A DNA stretch of 64,000 nucleotides, taken from Mycobacterium stomatepiae (lineage in GTDB: Bacteria > Actinomycetota > Actinomycetes > Mycobacteriales > Mycobacteriaceae). The stretch covers positions 744,001 through 808,000 of the forward strand of contig NZ_AP022587.1 of assembly GCF_010731715.1 (NCBI RefSeq), written 5' to 3'. Below, one piece after another: positions 50,781 to 59,981 of the stretch. Each line of letters starts with the position of its first letter. The first letter of the stretch is position 1. The position numbers were made by a program, and so were the translations under genes. Under the pieces are notes generated by a model. It searched no databases. It was given only the letters and a program-made list of their open reading frames with translations, and had not been told where the DNA came from.

Positions 50781-52935
50781 ATGACTGAGCTCGCACCGTC
50801 GCTGGTCGAACTTGCCGGCCGATTCGGCATTGCCACTTGGTATCAAGACTGGACGGGCCGCCAGGTTCAGGTTTCGGAGAGCACGCTGGTGACCGTGCTC
50901 GCGGCGCTTGGTGTCGAGGCAGCCACCGAGCAGGACCGCAACGAGGCCCTGACCAACCAGCTGCGCAGGTACTGGTCGCGTCAGTTGCCGGCGACCATCG
51001 TCGCGCGCACCGGCGCCCCGACACGGTTCTGGGTTCACGTCACGCACGGCGATCCCGCCGAAGTGCTGTTGCGACTCGAGGACGGCACCGTGCACGGCGG
51101 CGTGCAGCAGGTCGACAACTTCACCCCCCCGTTCAACCTGGACGGGCGCTGGGTCGGCGAGGCGAGCTTTGTGCTGCCACCGGATCTGCCGCTGGGATAT
51201 CACCGCCTGCACCTGCGCTCGCGGGGCATCGAAACCAGCGCCGCGCTGATCGTGACGCCCGACTGGCTCGGACTCCCCGAGCAGCTCGGCGCGCGCCGCG
51301 CGTGGGGCCTGGCCGCCCAGCTGTACAGCGTGCGGTCCGAACAGTCGTGGGGCATCGGCGACCTCACCGACCTCACCGACCTTTCCGTTTGGTCCGCGTC
51401 CCGGCACGGCGCCGACTATCTGTTGGTGAACCCGCTGCACGCGGCCACCCCGACGGTCCCGATGGAGCCGTCTCCGTATCTTCCGACGTCGCGGCGCTTC
51501 TTCAATCCGCTCTATCTTCGCGTCGAGTCCATCCCCGAATACGCCGACCTGCCCAAACGGGGCCGGCTGCGGAGGCTTCGCGACGACGTCCAGCAGCAGG
51601 CCGCGAAGCTCGATGCCATCGACCGTGACAGCGCCTGGACGGCCAAGCGCGAGGCACTCAAGCTGCTCTACCGGGTGCCGCGATCGGCCGGCCGGGAGCT
51701 CGCGTACGCCGCGTTCCGCGAGCGTGAGGGAACCCCGCTCGACGACTTCGCCGTCTGGTGCGCCCTGGCCGAGAAATACGGTGGCGACTGGCATTGCTGG
51801 CCGAGCTTTCTGCAGCATCCAACCGCGATCGGGGTCGCCCGGTTCGCCGAAAAACACGCCGAGGCGGTCGACTTCCACCGCTGGCTGAAATGGCAGCTCG
51901 ACGAGCAGCTTGCCGCGGCCCAGTCGCAGGCGGTCCGGGCCGGCATGTCGCTGGGCATCATGCACGACCTGGCGGTCGGCGTGCACCCGAACGGGGCGGA
52001 CGCCTGGGCCCTGCAGGACGTGCTGGCGCTGGGGGTGACCGCGGGAGCGCCGCCCGACGAGTTCAACCAGCTCGGCCAGGACTGGTCGCAGCCGCCTTGG
52101 CGGCCGGACCGACTCGACGAGCAGGAATACCGACCGTTCCGCGCGCTGATCCGGGCCGTGCTGCGGCATGCCGGCGGTGTTCGGATCGACCACATCATCG
52201 GGTTGTTCCGGCTCTGGTGGATCCCCGCGGGCGCACGGCCCACCGAAGGCACCTAATGTGCGCTACGACCACGAGGCGATGATCGGCATCGTCGCGCTCG
52301 AAGCGCACCGCGCCGGAGCGCTGGTGGTCGGTGAGGACCTCGGCACGGTCGAACCGTGGGTCCGCGATTACTCTTTATTAAGAGGGCTGCTGGGCACCTC
52401 GATCCTGTGGTTCGAGCTGGACCGCGACGGAACTGGCGGCCCGCTGCCCGCCGAACGCTGGCGCGAGTACTGCCTGTCGTCGGTGACCACCCACGACCTG
52501 CCGCCGACCGCCGGCTACCTGGCCGGCGACCATGTCCGGCTGCGTGAATCGCTCGGATTGCTCACCCGGCCGGTGGCCGAGGAGCTCGAGTCCGACCGGG
52601 CGGAGCTGGCAGCCTGGATGTCTGAGCTTCGACGGGTGGGGCTGCTCGGTGAGCACGACCCCGACCGCGACCCTGACCCCGAGCAGATCGTCCTTGCCCT
52701 CTACCGCTACCTGGGCCGCACGCCGTCGCGGTTGTTGGGCGTGGCGCTGACGGACGCGGTCGGTGATCGCCGAACCCAGAATCAGCCCGGTACCACCGAC
52801 GAATATCCCAACTGGCGGGTTCCGCTGACCGGGCCCGACGGCCGGCCGGTGACGCTCGAGGACGTGTTCACCAATCGCCGCGCCGCCGCGCTGGCCGAAG
52901 CCGTGCGGGCCACGCTCGCACCGCCGACCATCTAG
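50781..52935 (+). pseudogene. malQ: 4-alpha-glucanotransferase MalQ, interrupted by a single-base frameshift
   Basis: MalQ (amylomaltase) transfers maltodextrin segments between glucans. The 5' ORF (50781-52256) covers residues 1-491, including the nucleophile Asp in GGVRIDHIIGLFRLWW. It ends at GGC ACC TAA. Removing one A restores GARPTEGTYVRYDHEAMIGI and continues through the second ORF to 52935. That half holds the acid/base Glu in VVGEDLGTV and the Asp in TTHDLP. The repaired length is about 718 residues, near the M. tuberculosis protein as I recall. Catalytic residues fall on both sides of the break, so neither half alone should be active. A sequencing error is possible. Confidence 0.85.
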
Positions 52936-52950
52936 GTAGCTTCGAATCCC

Positions 52951-53421
52951 ATGCCCCTCTCGGCGAACGACCGATCCGCACTCAGCGACGTGGTCCACCG
53001 TTATGCCGCCGGCGTGGACGACCGTCAATTCGACGCTGTGGCAGCACTTTTCACGACAGAAGCCGAGCTGACGGTGCCCGAGCCGCCGACGACCCTGACG
53101 CCGATTCATTCGCATCGCGGCCGGCCGGCCATCGCGACGGCGGTCGCAGCGGTGGCCGCGGTCGCACGCACCGAGCACGCGATCGTTGGTGAGGTGTACG
53201 ACGACGGGCCGCGGCCGGGCACCGCGCGCGGGCGCATCGCGTGCGTCGCGCATCACTGGACGCCGCGTGACGATGAAGTGCTCGACGCAGTTTGGCATCT
53301 GCGCTACGACGACGAGTACGAATCGACGGACGTCGGGTGGCGGATCACGCGCCGATCGTTGACCGTCAATGCCATCGAAACGCGGCCGGCACGTCGGTTG
53401 TTGTCGTGGGATCCGGACTGA
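52951..53421 (+). CDS. SnoaL-like (NTF2-fold) protein
   Basis: A 156-residue cytosolic protein. The pattern LSDVVHRYAAGVDDRQFDAVAALFTTEAELTVPE ... RTEHAIVGEVYDD and the late RITRRSLTVNAIETRP matches the SnoaL/NTF2 cone fold, used by small hydrolases, isomerases and polyketide cyclases. No catalytic Asp/His pair can be assigned with confidence. It follows malQ by 15 bp on the same strand and may be co-transcribed. Confidence 0.75.
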   Translation: MPLSANDRSALSDVVHRYAAGVDDRQFDAVAALFTTEAELTVPEPPTTLTPIHSHRGRPAIATAVAAVAAVARTEHAIVGEVYDDGPRPGTARGRIACVAHHWTPRDDEVLDAVWHLRYDDEYESTDVGWRITRRSLTVNAIETRPARRLLSWDPD

Positions 53422-53544
53422 GTGCGTTCATCTCGGAAATGCGGGTCTGCGCACCGAAGTCGTTTGGCCACGCGGCGTTTCGGGTAGGTACCCAGAAAGC
53501 TCAGCTGACGCGGTCGGACGGTGATGACAGCAGTGGAGGTGCTG

Positions 53545-53787
53545 ATGAGGCACAACAGCGATGAACGCCCGCAGGATTCGGTGCGAACACCTGGATTGCT
53601 TGTTGTCGGGGCAGCCGTGCTCGCGCTGGTGGTGTGTGTCACCAATTTCGCGCTGGGGCAGGCAGGTGCCGGCGTCACCGCCGCGATCGTCGGGTTGATG
53701 GCTCTCGGGGCGGGTCTGGACTGGCTTGCCATGGACCGCAGGCGAATCCGCCAGGCCGAGCGGGAGTGGTTCATCCGCCACCGGTAA
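53545..53787 (+). CDS. small two-span membrane protein
   Basis: An 80-residue protein starting MRHNSDERPQDSVRTP at ATG 53545, after a GGAGGT ribosome-binding site; a GTG at 53521 is possible. Two membrane helices (LLVVGAAVLALVVCVTNFALG and VTAAIVGLMALGAGLDWLAM) are followed by a basic tail (DRRRIRQAEREWFIRHR). The layout resembles the UsfY family that travels with sigF-related genes in other mycobacteria, but I cannot establish the match. The function is unknown. Confidence 0.6.
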   Translation: MRHNSDERPQDSVRTPGLLVVGAAVLALVVCVTNFALGQAGAGVTAAIVGLMALGAGLDWLAMDRRRIRQAEREWFIRHR

Positions 53788-53796
53788 TCGGGCGGC

Positions 53797-54225
53797 TTAT
53801 TGCATGGCGGCGAGGTTTTCCACCGACTTGCGTACGTCAGCACGCAGCACTCTGGCCACGACATGGCCGACCGGTCCGCTGAGCACTCCCCCGCTGAGCA
53901 TGGCGGTCAGATCGAACGTCGATCCCGGGTGCATGTCGGTCACCGCCATTGCCACCGTGATCCGGATACCACCGCGGCCGCGGCCTTGCAGCTCAATCGA
54001 ATTGGGTTCGTCGTAACGGGTCACCGTCCAGTGCACGACGTTACGAAAGCCCTTCACCTTGATGCACGACGAGACCTGGGTGCCCTTGTCGATCGTGGCC
54101 GGGAGCTCGCCGCGCCAACCGGCGAAGATCGTCATCCATTCGTGGAAACGAGCCAGATCGGAGGCCAGTTTCCAGGCGGCGCCCGGGTCGAGATCCGATG
54201 TCGTCGAAACATCCACTTGTGCCAA
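53797..54225 (-). CDS. SRPBCC-fold (polyketide cyclase/dehydrase-like) protein
   Basis: A 142-residue protein starting at TTG 54225 with GAGGAG 9 bp upstream: AQVDVSTTSDLDPGAAWKLASDLARFHEWMTIFAGWRGELP. This is the typical opening of SRPBCC/Bet v1-like lipid-binding folds, with WTVTRYDEPNSIELQGRG and a C-terminal helix GPVGHVVARVLRADVRKSVENL. Such proteins bind hydrophobic ligands; the partner is not evident. It is convergent with the small membrane protein gene. Confidence 0.72.
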   Translation of the reverse strand: MAQVDVSTTSDLDPGAAWKLASDLARFHEWMTIFAGWRGELPATIDKGTQVSSCIKVKGFRNVVHWTVTRYDEPNSIELQGRGRGGIRITVAMAVTDMHPGSTFDLTAMLSGGVLSGPVGHVVARVLRADVRKSVENLAAMQ

Positions 54226-54381
54226 GGTTTGTCGCTCCTCACGAGGCCGTGCCGTTTGGGCTACATACCCGCACCCGGTGGACCGTAAAACTCGCGGGCT
54301 GCGGCTGCTGTCACCGGCACGCCTCCGGGAGCCGCTATCGACCCTGGAAGCAATTTGCCACTGATGGACTGACGCCAATAA

Positions 54382-54795
54382 TTATGTCGGGCAGACGCCT
54401 TTCACCCAGTCGCTGACGAGTTTGTTGTTTTTGGTGTAGTCCGGGTCGTCGAAGTGCGCACCGCCAGTGGTGACGAAGTGTTCGATTGCATCCTTGACCT
54501 TGCTCGGCGGGTCGTACTTCTCGAGGGTGTCGGCGGCTTTGCGAGCGGCAGCATTGTCCGATGCGGTCAACAGGTCGGCGTTCGCGCCGGTGACGTCGAC
54601 GCATTGGCTGATATCCAGCGTGGTAGTGGGTGCCGCCTCGGTGGTTTCACTCGACGAGGACGTCGACGCGGCGGACGCGGAGGAGGAGCTCTTTGTGCTG
54701 GAGCCGGACGGAGTCGTCGTTTTGCTGCCGGATGAACAGCCCGATATCGCCAGTCCCGCGATCAGCGTTGCCGCGAGTAACCACCGATGGGTCAT
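54382..54795 (-). CDS. putative lipoprotein
   Basis: A 137-residue exported lipoprotein. The signal MTHRWLLAATLIAGLAISGC ends in a lipobox (LAISGC) with the lipidated Cys at residue 20. A long Ser/Thr-rich linker (SSGSKTTTPSGSSTKSSSSA) leads to a small globular domain with cysteines at ISQCVDV and GVCPT, probably disulfide-bonded. ATG 54795 is preceded by an AGGAGGT-like sequence. The function is unknown. Confidence 0.8.
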   Translation of the reverse strand: MTHRWLLAATLIAGLAISGCSSGSKTTTPSGSSTKSSSSASAASTSSSSETTEAAPTTTLDISQCVDVTGANADLLTASDNAAARKAADTLEKYDPPSKVKDAIEHFVTTGGAHFDDPDYTKNNKLVSDWVKGVCPT

Positions 54796-55053
54796 GTGAA
54801 CCTCCTATGTAATCGAACCAATGGGCTGAAACGGGTATCGCACGGCCGTAGACTAGCCCACCACTCTTGGCGGTGTGACTAATTCGCCGGTCTGCTTTTG
54901 GCGGATAATTTCGTTTGCCTGTGCTGTGGTTCAGCCATTACCGGACAGCCGGATCGGGACGCCCAGCAGCCGCGCGGCGGGAGAGCAACTCCAGCCGCCG
55001 CTGCGAGCTTGTCGTTCAACGCATTTCGGCCCACTAAGGCCAAAGGCCGTCGA
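54796..55053. other. intergenic region upstream of the lipoprotein gene
   Basis: About 258 bp without a convincing gene. It includes the lipoprotein promoter. No repeat or hairpin stands out. Confidence 0.35.
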
Positions 55054-55611
55054 CTACGGCCAGGCCTCGTTCAGTTTCTCCGCCACATCGACGATTTGCG
55101 CGGCCTGCGCTTGGGGCGCGTCGATTTCGTCGGCGACGTATTGGGCTATGAATCGGCGAATCTCACCGTCGACACCGGCCAGGATTCGTAGGATCTCGCC
55201 ACGGAACGACTTCGACGACACGTTGACGGTGATATCGGAGGGCCGGGGTTTCGCGACGTCGACAATCAGGACCAGCGGCTCGGCGGCGCGGGCCGTTGCG
55301 CGCAAAGCGATATCTCCGGAGACGACAAACCGCTGCTTGTCGAGCCGTAAATCCAGCAGCAGATCAATCGACAGCGGAATGTGAATGATGAACGTGATGC
55401 TGTCCCCCAAACGTCGTGTGACGCGGGGGTCTTCGATTTTGACGTTCGCGCTGACCTTGGCAATCCCGCCGGGTCCTTGAGCAATCGGCTCCATTGCGAA
55501 TTCGTTGCCGGCGATATCGGCGAATGCGGCGGCGACCCGCTCGGGAGTGACGGCGACCTCGAAGAATCTGCGTCCAAATTCTTCGTAGGTGACGTAGTCG
55601 TGGCTTTGCAT
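55054..55611 (-). CDS. conserved hypothetical protein (Rv1780-like)
   Basis: A 185-residue soluble protein: MQSHDYVTYEEFGRRFFEVAVTPERVAAAFADIAGNEFAMEPIAQGPGG, ending in helical EIRRFIAQYVADEIDAPQAQAAQIVDVAEKLNEAWP. The internal strands (ITFIIHIPLSIDLLLDLRLDKQRFVVSGDIALRATA) suggest a beta-barrel or lipid-binding fold. No known motif is visible. Position and orientation next to the DUF4407-type gene and malQ fit Rv1780. ATG 55611 is preferred to the ATG at 55629. Confidence 0.75.
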   Translation of the reverse strand: MQSHDYVTYEEFGRRFFEVAVTPERVAAAFADIAGNEFAMEPIAQGPGGIAKVSANVKIEDPRVTRRLGDSITFIIHIPLSIDLLLDLRLDKQRFVVSGDIALRATARAAEPLVLIVDVAKPRPSDITVNVSSKSFRGEILRILAGVDGEIRRFIAQYVADEIDAPQAQAAQIVDVAEKLNEAWP

Positions 55612-55785
55612 AGGTTTATACCGTCTCACGTCACTTGTCCGAAGCTTCGCTGATCTGCCCGCGTCGCAGGAATTTCACCTCCGCCCTTACCGTGGGGCGT
55701 TGTGAACAACGCCACACGTCGGCGCTTCGATTCGGTGTGTCGCCCGACGGCCTGGGACGCTGGACGGCGGAGGTGTTTGAGTCTG

Positions 55786-57591
55786 ATGGGCGCCCACGAA
55801 CCAATTGAGCCGCGCTCAGCCGTCTCCCGGGTCGCGGGGATACTCGCCTGGCTTGGCGGGGGACACTGGCGCGAACTAGGGGAACGTCACGAGCGGTCCA
55901 CCCACGCCGTCGCGGGCGCAGTGGTGCTGCTCGGAGCGGCGCTGGCCTGGCTGGTAGCGGCGTTGGCGGTCAACGCGTCGGCCCGCTGGCCGCTGATCGC
56001 CGTCCTCGCGGTGACGCTGGCCTTCGGTCTGCTGGTCGGGGCGGTGACGCGCGGCATCGCGAGCGGCCCCCACCGGGGTTGGCCCGGCATCGCGGGGCGC
56101 GTCGTCGTCGCGGTGGCAGTCGGCGTCGTCGTCGGCGAACTCGCCGCTCTCGTCGTGTTTGCCCACTCGATCGATCACGGTCTCGAGGATCGCGCGCTGG
56201 CGACGGCCGATTCAGCGCCCGCGGTCGCACAGGCGTCGGCGACACTGCGTCAGACGCGTACCGCGCGCGGCGGGCTCGACGACGCGGTCACCCAGGCCCG
56301 CAACGACCAGGACAACGCCCTGGTCGTTGCCCGTTGCGAATACCACCCCAGCCCGGCGTGCCCACAGACCCGCATCACCGGCGATCCCGGTACCGGGCCC
56401 GAAACCCGAACCGCCAACCAGCTTCTCGCCGATGCGCAGCGAGAGCTCGACGGTGCGTTGGCGGCTCGCGACCGCCAGGCACCCGAATTGGACGCGACGA
56501 TTTCCCGCGAAGAGCGGGCCGTCAGCGCTGCCCGCCAGCGCGTGCTCGCCGATGCCGGACCGGGCGGCCTCGGTGCCCGCTGGATGGCGATGAACGACCT
56601 CACCCTCGCCAGCGTCGGCGCGCTGACGTTGCGGCTGCTGACGATCGCGTTCTTCGTGTTGGTCTACTTGCTTCCCTTGATCCTGCGGCTGTGGCGGGGC
56701 GAGACCACCCACGATCGCCACGCGAGCGCACGCGCCGAGCGTGAGCGCGCCGAACTCGAAGCGGACACCGCGATCGCGATCAAGCGGGCCGAAGTTCGCC
56801 GCGAAGCCGAAATCCTATGGGCCGAGCACCAACTCACCCAGGCCCGACTTGCCATCGAGGCCCAAACCGAAATCGACCGTGAGCAGCAACGCCGTCGCGT
56901 TACCGCAGCCATCGAGGGTACGCAGCCTGCGGCGTCGGTGCGGACCTTCGAGCCGGTGCAGGAAGATGTCTACCTGCCGATCGCTGCCGCGGCCGAGGCA
57001 GCCAGTCGGGCTATCGCCGAATTGCCTTCCGGTGCACCGGATTCCGAGACACCGCAGGAGGCGCAGAATCTCCCGGCGCCGGTCGAACCGGCCGGTGGCG
57101 GTGAACCGCACGACGAGCGCGCCGCGCCGTCGATCCCGTCGCTGCCCGATGCGACCAGGGCCGCCGCCCGCTGGATTCGCCCTCTGGTGCCGCCATTCGT
57201 CGCGCGGGCCATCGATAACACGACCGCACCACTGCGCACCGCGCGCCACGTGTTCGAAGAGGTCGAGGAGATCACGTTCGCACTCAGGCGCACGCGCAAG
57301 GTCACGTTCGACGCCGAGAGTTCCGAGGCCGGCGAGCAATCGTCGCGGTCGTCGACGCCCACTGAGGCGCGCAGCGGGCGGATCACCTCCTCGCGCGAGC
57401 AGCACGAGACCGACGAGCACCCCGCGCAGCGACTGGAACGGCGCTCCTCGTTGCGACTCTCGGTCAAAGACGCCGACGACCTACCGCTCGGGCCGGCGGA
57501 CAGCGATCGCACGCAGGAGTTGACGGGACGCGAGGGCCCGCGCCAGCTTCGCCCGCCCGACGGTCCCCGCCAGCTTCCGCCCGGGAAATAG
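55786..57591 (+). CDS. DUF4407-family integral membrane protein (Rv1779c-like)
   Basis: A roughly 601-residue protein. It has N-terminal membrane helices (HAVAGAVVLLGAALAWLVAALAV, PLIAVLAVTLAFGLLVGAV, VVVAVAVGVVVGELAALVVFA) and one more near residues 290-310 (LTLRLLTIAFFVLVYLLPLILRLW). Between them lies a coiled periplasmic segment with two Cys (ARCEYHPSPACPQ). The long charged C-terminus (ERAELEADTAIAIKRAEVRREAEILW ... ) is coiled-coil and Pro-rich. ATG 55786 begins the recognisable domain; a GTG at 55702 would add 28 residues. The function is unknown. Confidence 0.8.
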   Translation: MGAHEPIEPRSAVSRVAGILAWLGGGHWRELGERHERSTHAVAGAVVLLGAALAWLVAALAVNASARWPLIAVLAVTLAFGLLVGAVTRGIASGPHRGWPGIAGRVVVAVAVGVVVGELAALVVFAHSIDHGLEDRALATADSAPAVAQASATLRQTRTARGGLDDAVTQARNDQDNALVVARCEYHPSPACPQTRITGDPGTGPETRTANQLLADAQRELDGALAARDRQAPELDATISREERAVSAARQRVLADAGPGGLGARWMAMNDLTLASVGALTLRLLTIAFFVLVYLLPLILRLWRGETTHDRHASARAERERAELEADTAIAIKRAEVRREAEILWAEHQLTQARLAIEAQTEIDREQQRRRVTAAIEGTQPAASVRTFEPVQEDVYLPIAAAAEAASRAIAELPSGAPDSETPQEAQNLPAPVEPAGGGEPHDERAAPSIPSLPDATRAAARWIRPLVPPFVARAIDNTTAPLRTARHVFEEVEEITFALRRTRKVTFDAESSEAGEQSSRSSTPTEARSGRITSSREQHETDEHPAQRLERRSSLRLSVKDADDLPLGPADSDRTQELTGREGPRQLRPPDGPRQLPPGK

Positions 57592-57612
57592 CCTGCGGGT
57601 TCAGCCATGCCG

Positions 57613-58434
57613 TCACTCGTCGCCGAAGGCGGCGTAGAGCTCCGGTAGGAAGCTGGCCAGGTGGTTCATCTCCTGCGCGCAGTGCACGAGCAGATTCCGG
57701 GCGTTGGCCTCAGGGTTGCCGAGGATGCGAGACGCGATGGGGCGCACGGCCATCGAGGCGACACCGGGAGCGTTGCGAACGGCGATGTGTGGGCCGCCCA
57801 TCCAAAAGCGGGACCGCATTTCGGATCCGTTCGGCGTCGAGCGGACGTGATGGATGAACCATCCGACGTCTACCGGGGCGTCACTGGCGCCAAGCCGGGC
57901 GCAGATCGCTACCGCATCCGCGCTGTCGGGTGGACAGTTCATCGTCGCCGGGTCGACGAATTGGATTGCACCATTGAGCATGGTCGAGCCGATGTATTCG
58001 CTGATCAGCGACCAGCGGCCGATGTAGCGCTGGGCGCCTCGGCGGCCGGTGTCTTGATCGTCGTGCAAGCCGTCCTTCCACGCCGCGGACAGGTGCGCCC
58101 GCGGGTGCCACAGCTTGTAGCGGCGGGTGTCGCTGCCATGCCAGCCGAACCACCAGGACCACATCGTCGGCGTCACGCCGGGCATGTCGGTGCGCACCGA
58201 CACCTGATAGCTGCCGTCGTCGAGAACTCCGTAGCCGTTCTCGGTCTGCTGATAGCCTGCCTCGGCGACGGTCGCGGCGGCTTCGAACGCCACCAGCGCC
58301 ATCCCACCTTGCGGGCCATGCTGCAGCGCTTGGACGACATGTGTTGGCAACGCGGCCATTTCGGGATTAAAGAATTTACCGAACGGCGTGTTGACGTCGT
58401 CGCTGCGATATCCGAGGTACAGATCGTCGGCCAT
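57613..58434 (-). CDS. DAPG hydrolase (PhlG)-family C-C hydrolase
   Basis: A 273-residue zinc-hydrolase-like protein. PhlG removes an acetyl group from 2,4-diacetylphloroglucinol by C-C cleavage. The sequence shows the family landmarks FGKFFNPEMAALPTHV, GVTPTMWSWWFGWHGSDTRRYKLWHPRAH and HCAQEMNHLASFLPELY. Candidate metal ligands His114, Glu146, His196, His251 and Glu255 fall in the family's spacing. ATG 58434 overlaps the FAD-oxidase stop as ATGA, so the two were one operon. The actual substrate is probably another acylated aromatic or terpenoid; that is inference. Confidence 0.75.
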   Translation of the reverse strand: MADDLYLGYRSDDVNTPFGKFFNPEMAALPTHVVQALQHGPQGGMALVAFEAAATVAEAGYQQTENGYGVLDDGSYQVSVRTDMPGVTPTMWSWWFGWHGSDTRRYKLWHPRAHLSAAWKDGLHDDQDTGRRGAQRYIGRWSLISEYIGSTMLNGAIQFVDPATMNCPPDSADAVAICARLGASDAPVDVGWFIHHVRSTPNGSEMRSRFWMGGPHIAVRNAPGVASMAVRPIASRILGNPEANARNLLVHCAQEMNHLASFLPELYAAFGDE

Positions 58435-59112
58435 CAGAGTCGTCCCATCCACGCGTTGAACAGACCATCCGGGTCATAGTCGGCCCGCACCTTATCGAGG
58501 CGGGCCATGGCTTTGTCGCTGGCGAATCGAGCCGGGCGCCGGCCGAGGTTTTCGTCGGCCAGCTGAATTCCGGACGCCAGGTGTGACATCGCCGCCATGT
58601 TGGACTGCGCCCAGTCGCCGTACTTCGCTTCGTCGGCCGGGTCTTTCCACGAGCCGTAGAGCGCCAGGTAGATGTCGTCTTCGACGCTGTACGCCATGTC
58701 CTGACGAGGGGGTACCGGCCCCCAGTTCAGCCAGAGGAAGTGCGCTGGATGGGGAGGCATGGTGTCGAGAATGTTCCGAATGCCCGGAAGTAGGGCGTCG
58801 GCCGGCGCCGACGACGGCAAGGCTCTTCTCGGTGTCGATGGTGGCGTGGTTGAGGCGGCTGACGTCGAGTAGCACGGCACCATCGCGGAGATGACTGGCG
58901 GCGAAGCTGTGCCCACCCGAGACGATGCTGACCTTGTGGCCATTGGCCTTGGCATAGCGGAGGCCCGCGACGATGTCGTCGGCGTCCACGGCCTGCACGA
59001 TCACCTCGGGGTAGCGCTCGGGCACCCGTGCATGCCACACGGTTCCGCTCCTGGCGGCCTCGTATCCCTCGTGGCCGCGAAAGAAGTGCCGCCCGGTAGG
59101 TAGCGCACTCAT
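58434..59112 (-). pseudogene. FAD-linked (berberine-bridge type) oxidase with an internal deletion
   Basis: The gene opens at ATG 59112 behind GAGGAG. Its first ~100 residues are the FAD-binding half: AVDADDIVAGLRYAKANGHKVSIVSGGHSFAASHLRDGAVLLDVSRLNHATI. At about 58800 the frame shifts. The C-terminal half (LPGIRNILDTMPPHPAHFLWLNW ... MARLDKVRADYDPDGLFNAW) resumes in another frame and ends at 58434. A normal member is about 460 residues, so the middle is missing. The product cannot fold as the enzyme. It was probably co-transcribed with the PhlG-like gene. Confidence 0.8.
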
Positions 59113-59177
59113 CTGAGCTCCTCTGATCCATAGTGCGGTTCTTATTAATCCGGAATGCGGAACACTATAGTGGAGGA

Positions 59178-59924
59178 GTGCCGCCCACGGAACCCACAGC
59201 GCCCACGAATCGCGACGAAGGAATCCAGGTGCTGCGGCGTGCCGCCGCCGCATTGGACGAGATCGCCGCCGAGCCGGGCCAGCTTCGACTGGTCGACCTG
59301 GGAGAGCGACTCGGACTGGCCAAATCAACGGCGCGACGCCTGCTGGTCGGCTTGGTGGAGGTCGGGCTGGCCGGTGTGGATGCGCAGGGCCATTTCTCGC
59401 TCGGCGAGCGCTTGCTGGGTTTTGGCAGTGCCGCCGGAGCACACGTCTCGGCGATCTTCCGTCCGACGATCGAACGGGTGGCGCGCGCGACCGACGGCGA
59501 AACGGTCGACTTGTCCGTGTTGCGTGGCCAGCGAATGTGGTTTGTCGACCAGATCGAATCGTCGCACCGGCTCCGCGCGGTGTCCGCAGTCGGTGTCCGA
59601 TTCCCGCTGGAGGTGACCGCCAACGGCAAGGCGGCGCTGGCAGCACTGAACGAGGCGGACGCCGAGGCCGTAATTTCCCGGTTCGGTCCCCCGGTGACCG
59701 ACCGGTTGCGCCGCGAGACCGCCGAGATCCGGCGCACCGGGATCGCTTTCGACCGCGGGGAACACACCCCCGGGATTTCGGCAGCCGCGATCGCGCGACG
59801 GACCGCGGGCGACAACGTCGTCGCCATCTCGGTGCCGGCACCGACCGAGCGCTTCCTGGAGAAAGAGGAGCGCATCATCGCAGCATTGCGCACGGCGACC
59901 GATTCACCGGCGTGGACTCGTTGA
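59178..59924 (+). CDS. IclR-family transcriptional regulator
   Basis: A 248-residue regulator starting at GTG 59178 (VPPTEPTAPTNRDEGIQVLRRAAAALDEIAAEPGQLRL). The IclR N-terminal HTH is VDLGERLGLAKSTARRLLVGLVEVGLAGV, and the effector domain ends in a segment with TAGDNVVAISVPAPTERFLEKEERIIAAL. It is divergent from the FAD-oxidase/PhlG-like operon and probably controls it in response to an aromatic compound. It is convergent with the monooxygenase operon. A start further upstream at 59133 is less likely. Confidence 0.88.
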   Translation: MPPTEPTAPTNRDEGIQVLRRAAAALDEIAAEPGQLRLVDLGERLGLAKSTARRLLVGLVEVGLAGVDAQGHFSLGERLLGFGSAAGAHVSAIFRPTIERVARATDGETVDLSVLRGQRMWFVDQIESSHRLRAVSAVGVRFPLEVTANGKAALAALNEADAEAVISRFGPPVTDRLRRETAEIRRTGIAFDRGEHTPGISAAAIARRTAGDNVVAISVPAPTERFLEKEERIIAALRTATDSPAWTR

Positions 59925-59981
59925 CGAATCGTGAAGCAGCGGTGAAAGTTCGCTACGCGCCGATGCGCACGCCCTCGGCGT

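Noticed and set aside
59113-59177. Possible IclR operator between the FAD oxidase and IclR genes (TGCGGTTC / TGCGGAAC pieces)
   Set aside because: The repeats are not a clear palindrome and do not match the usual IclR site well enough to assign.
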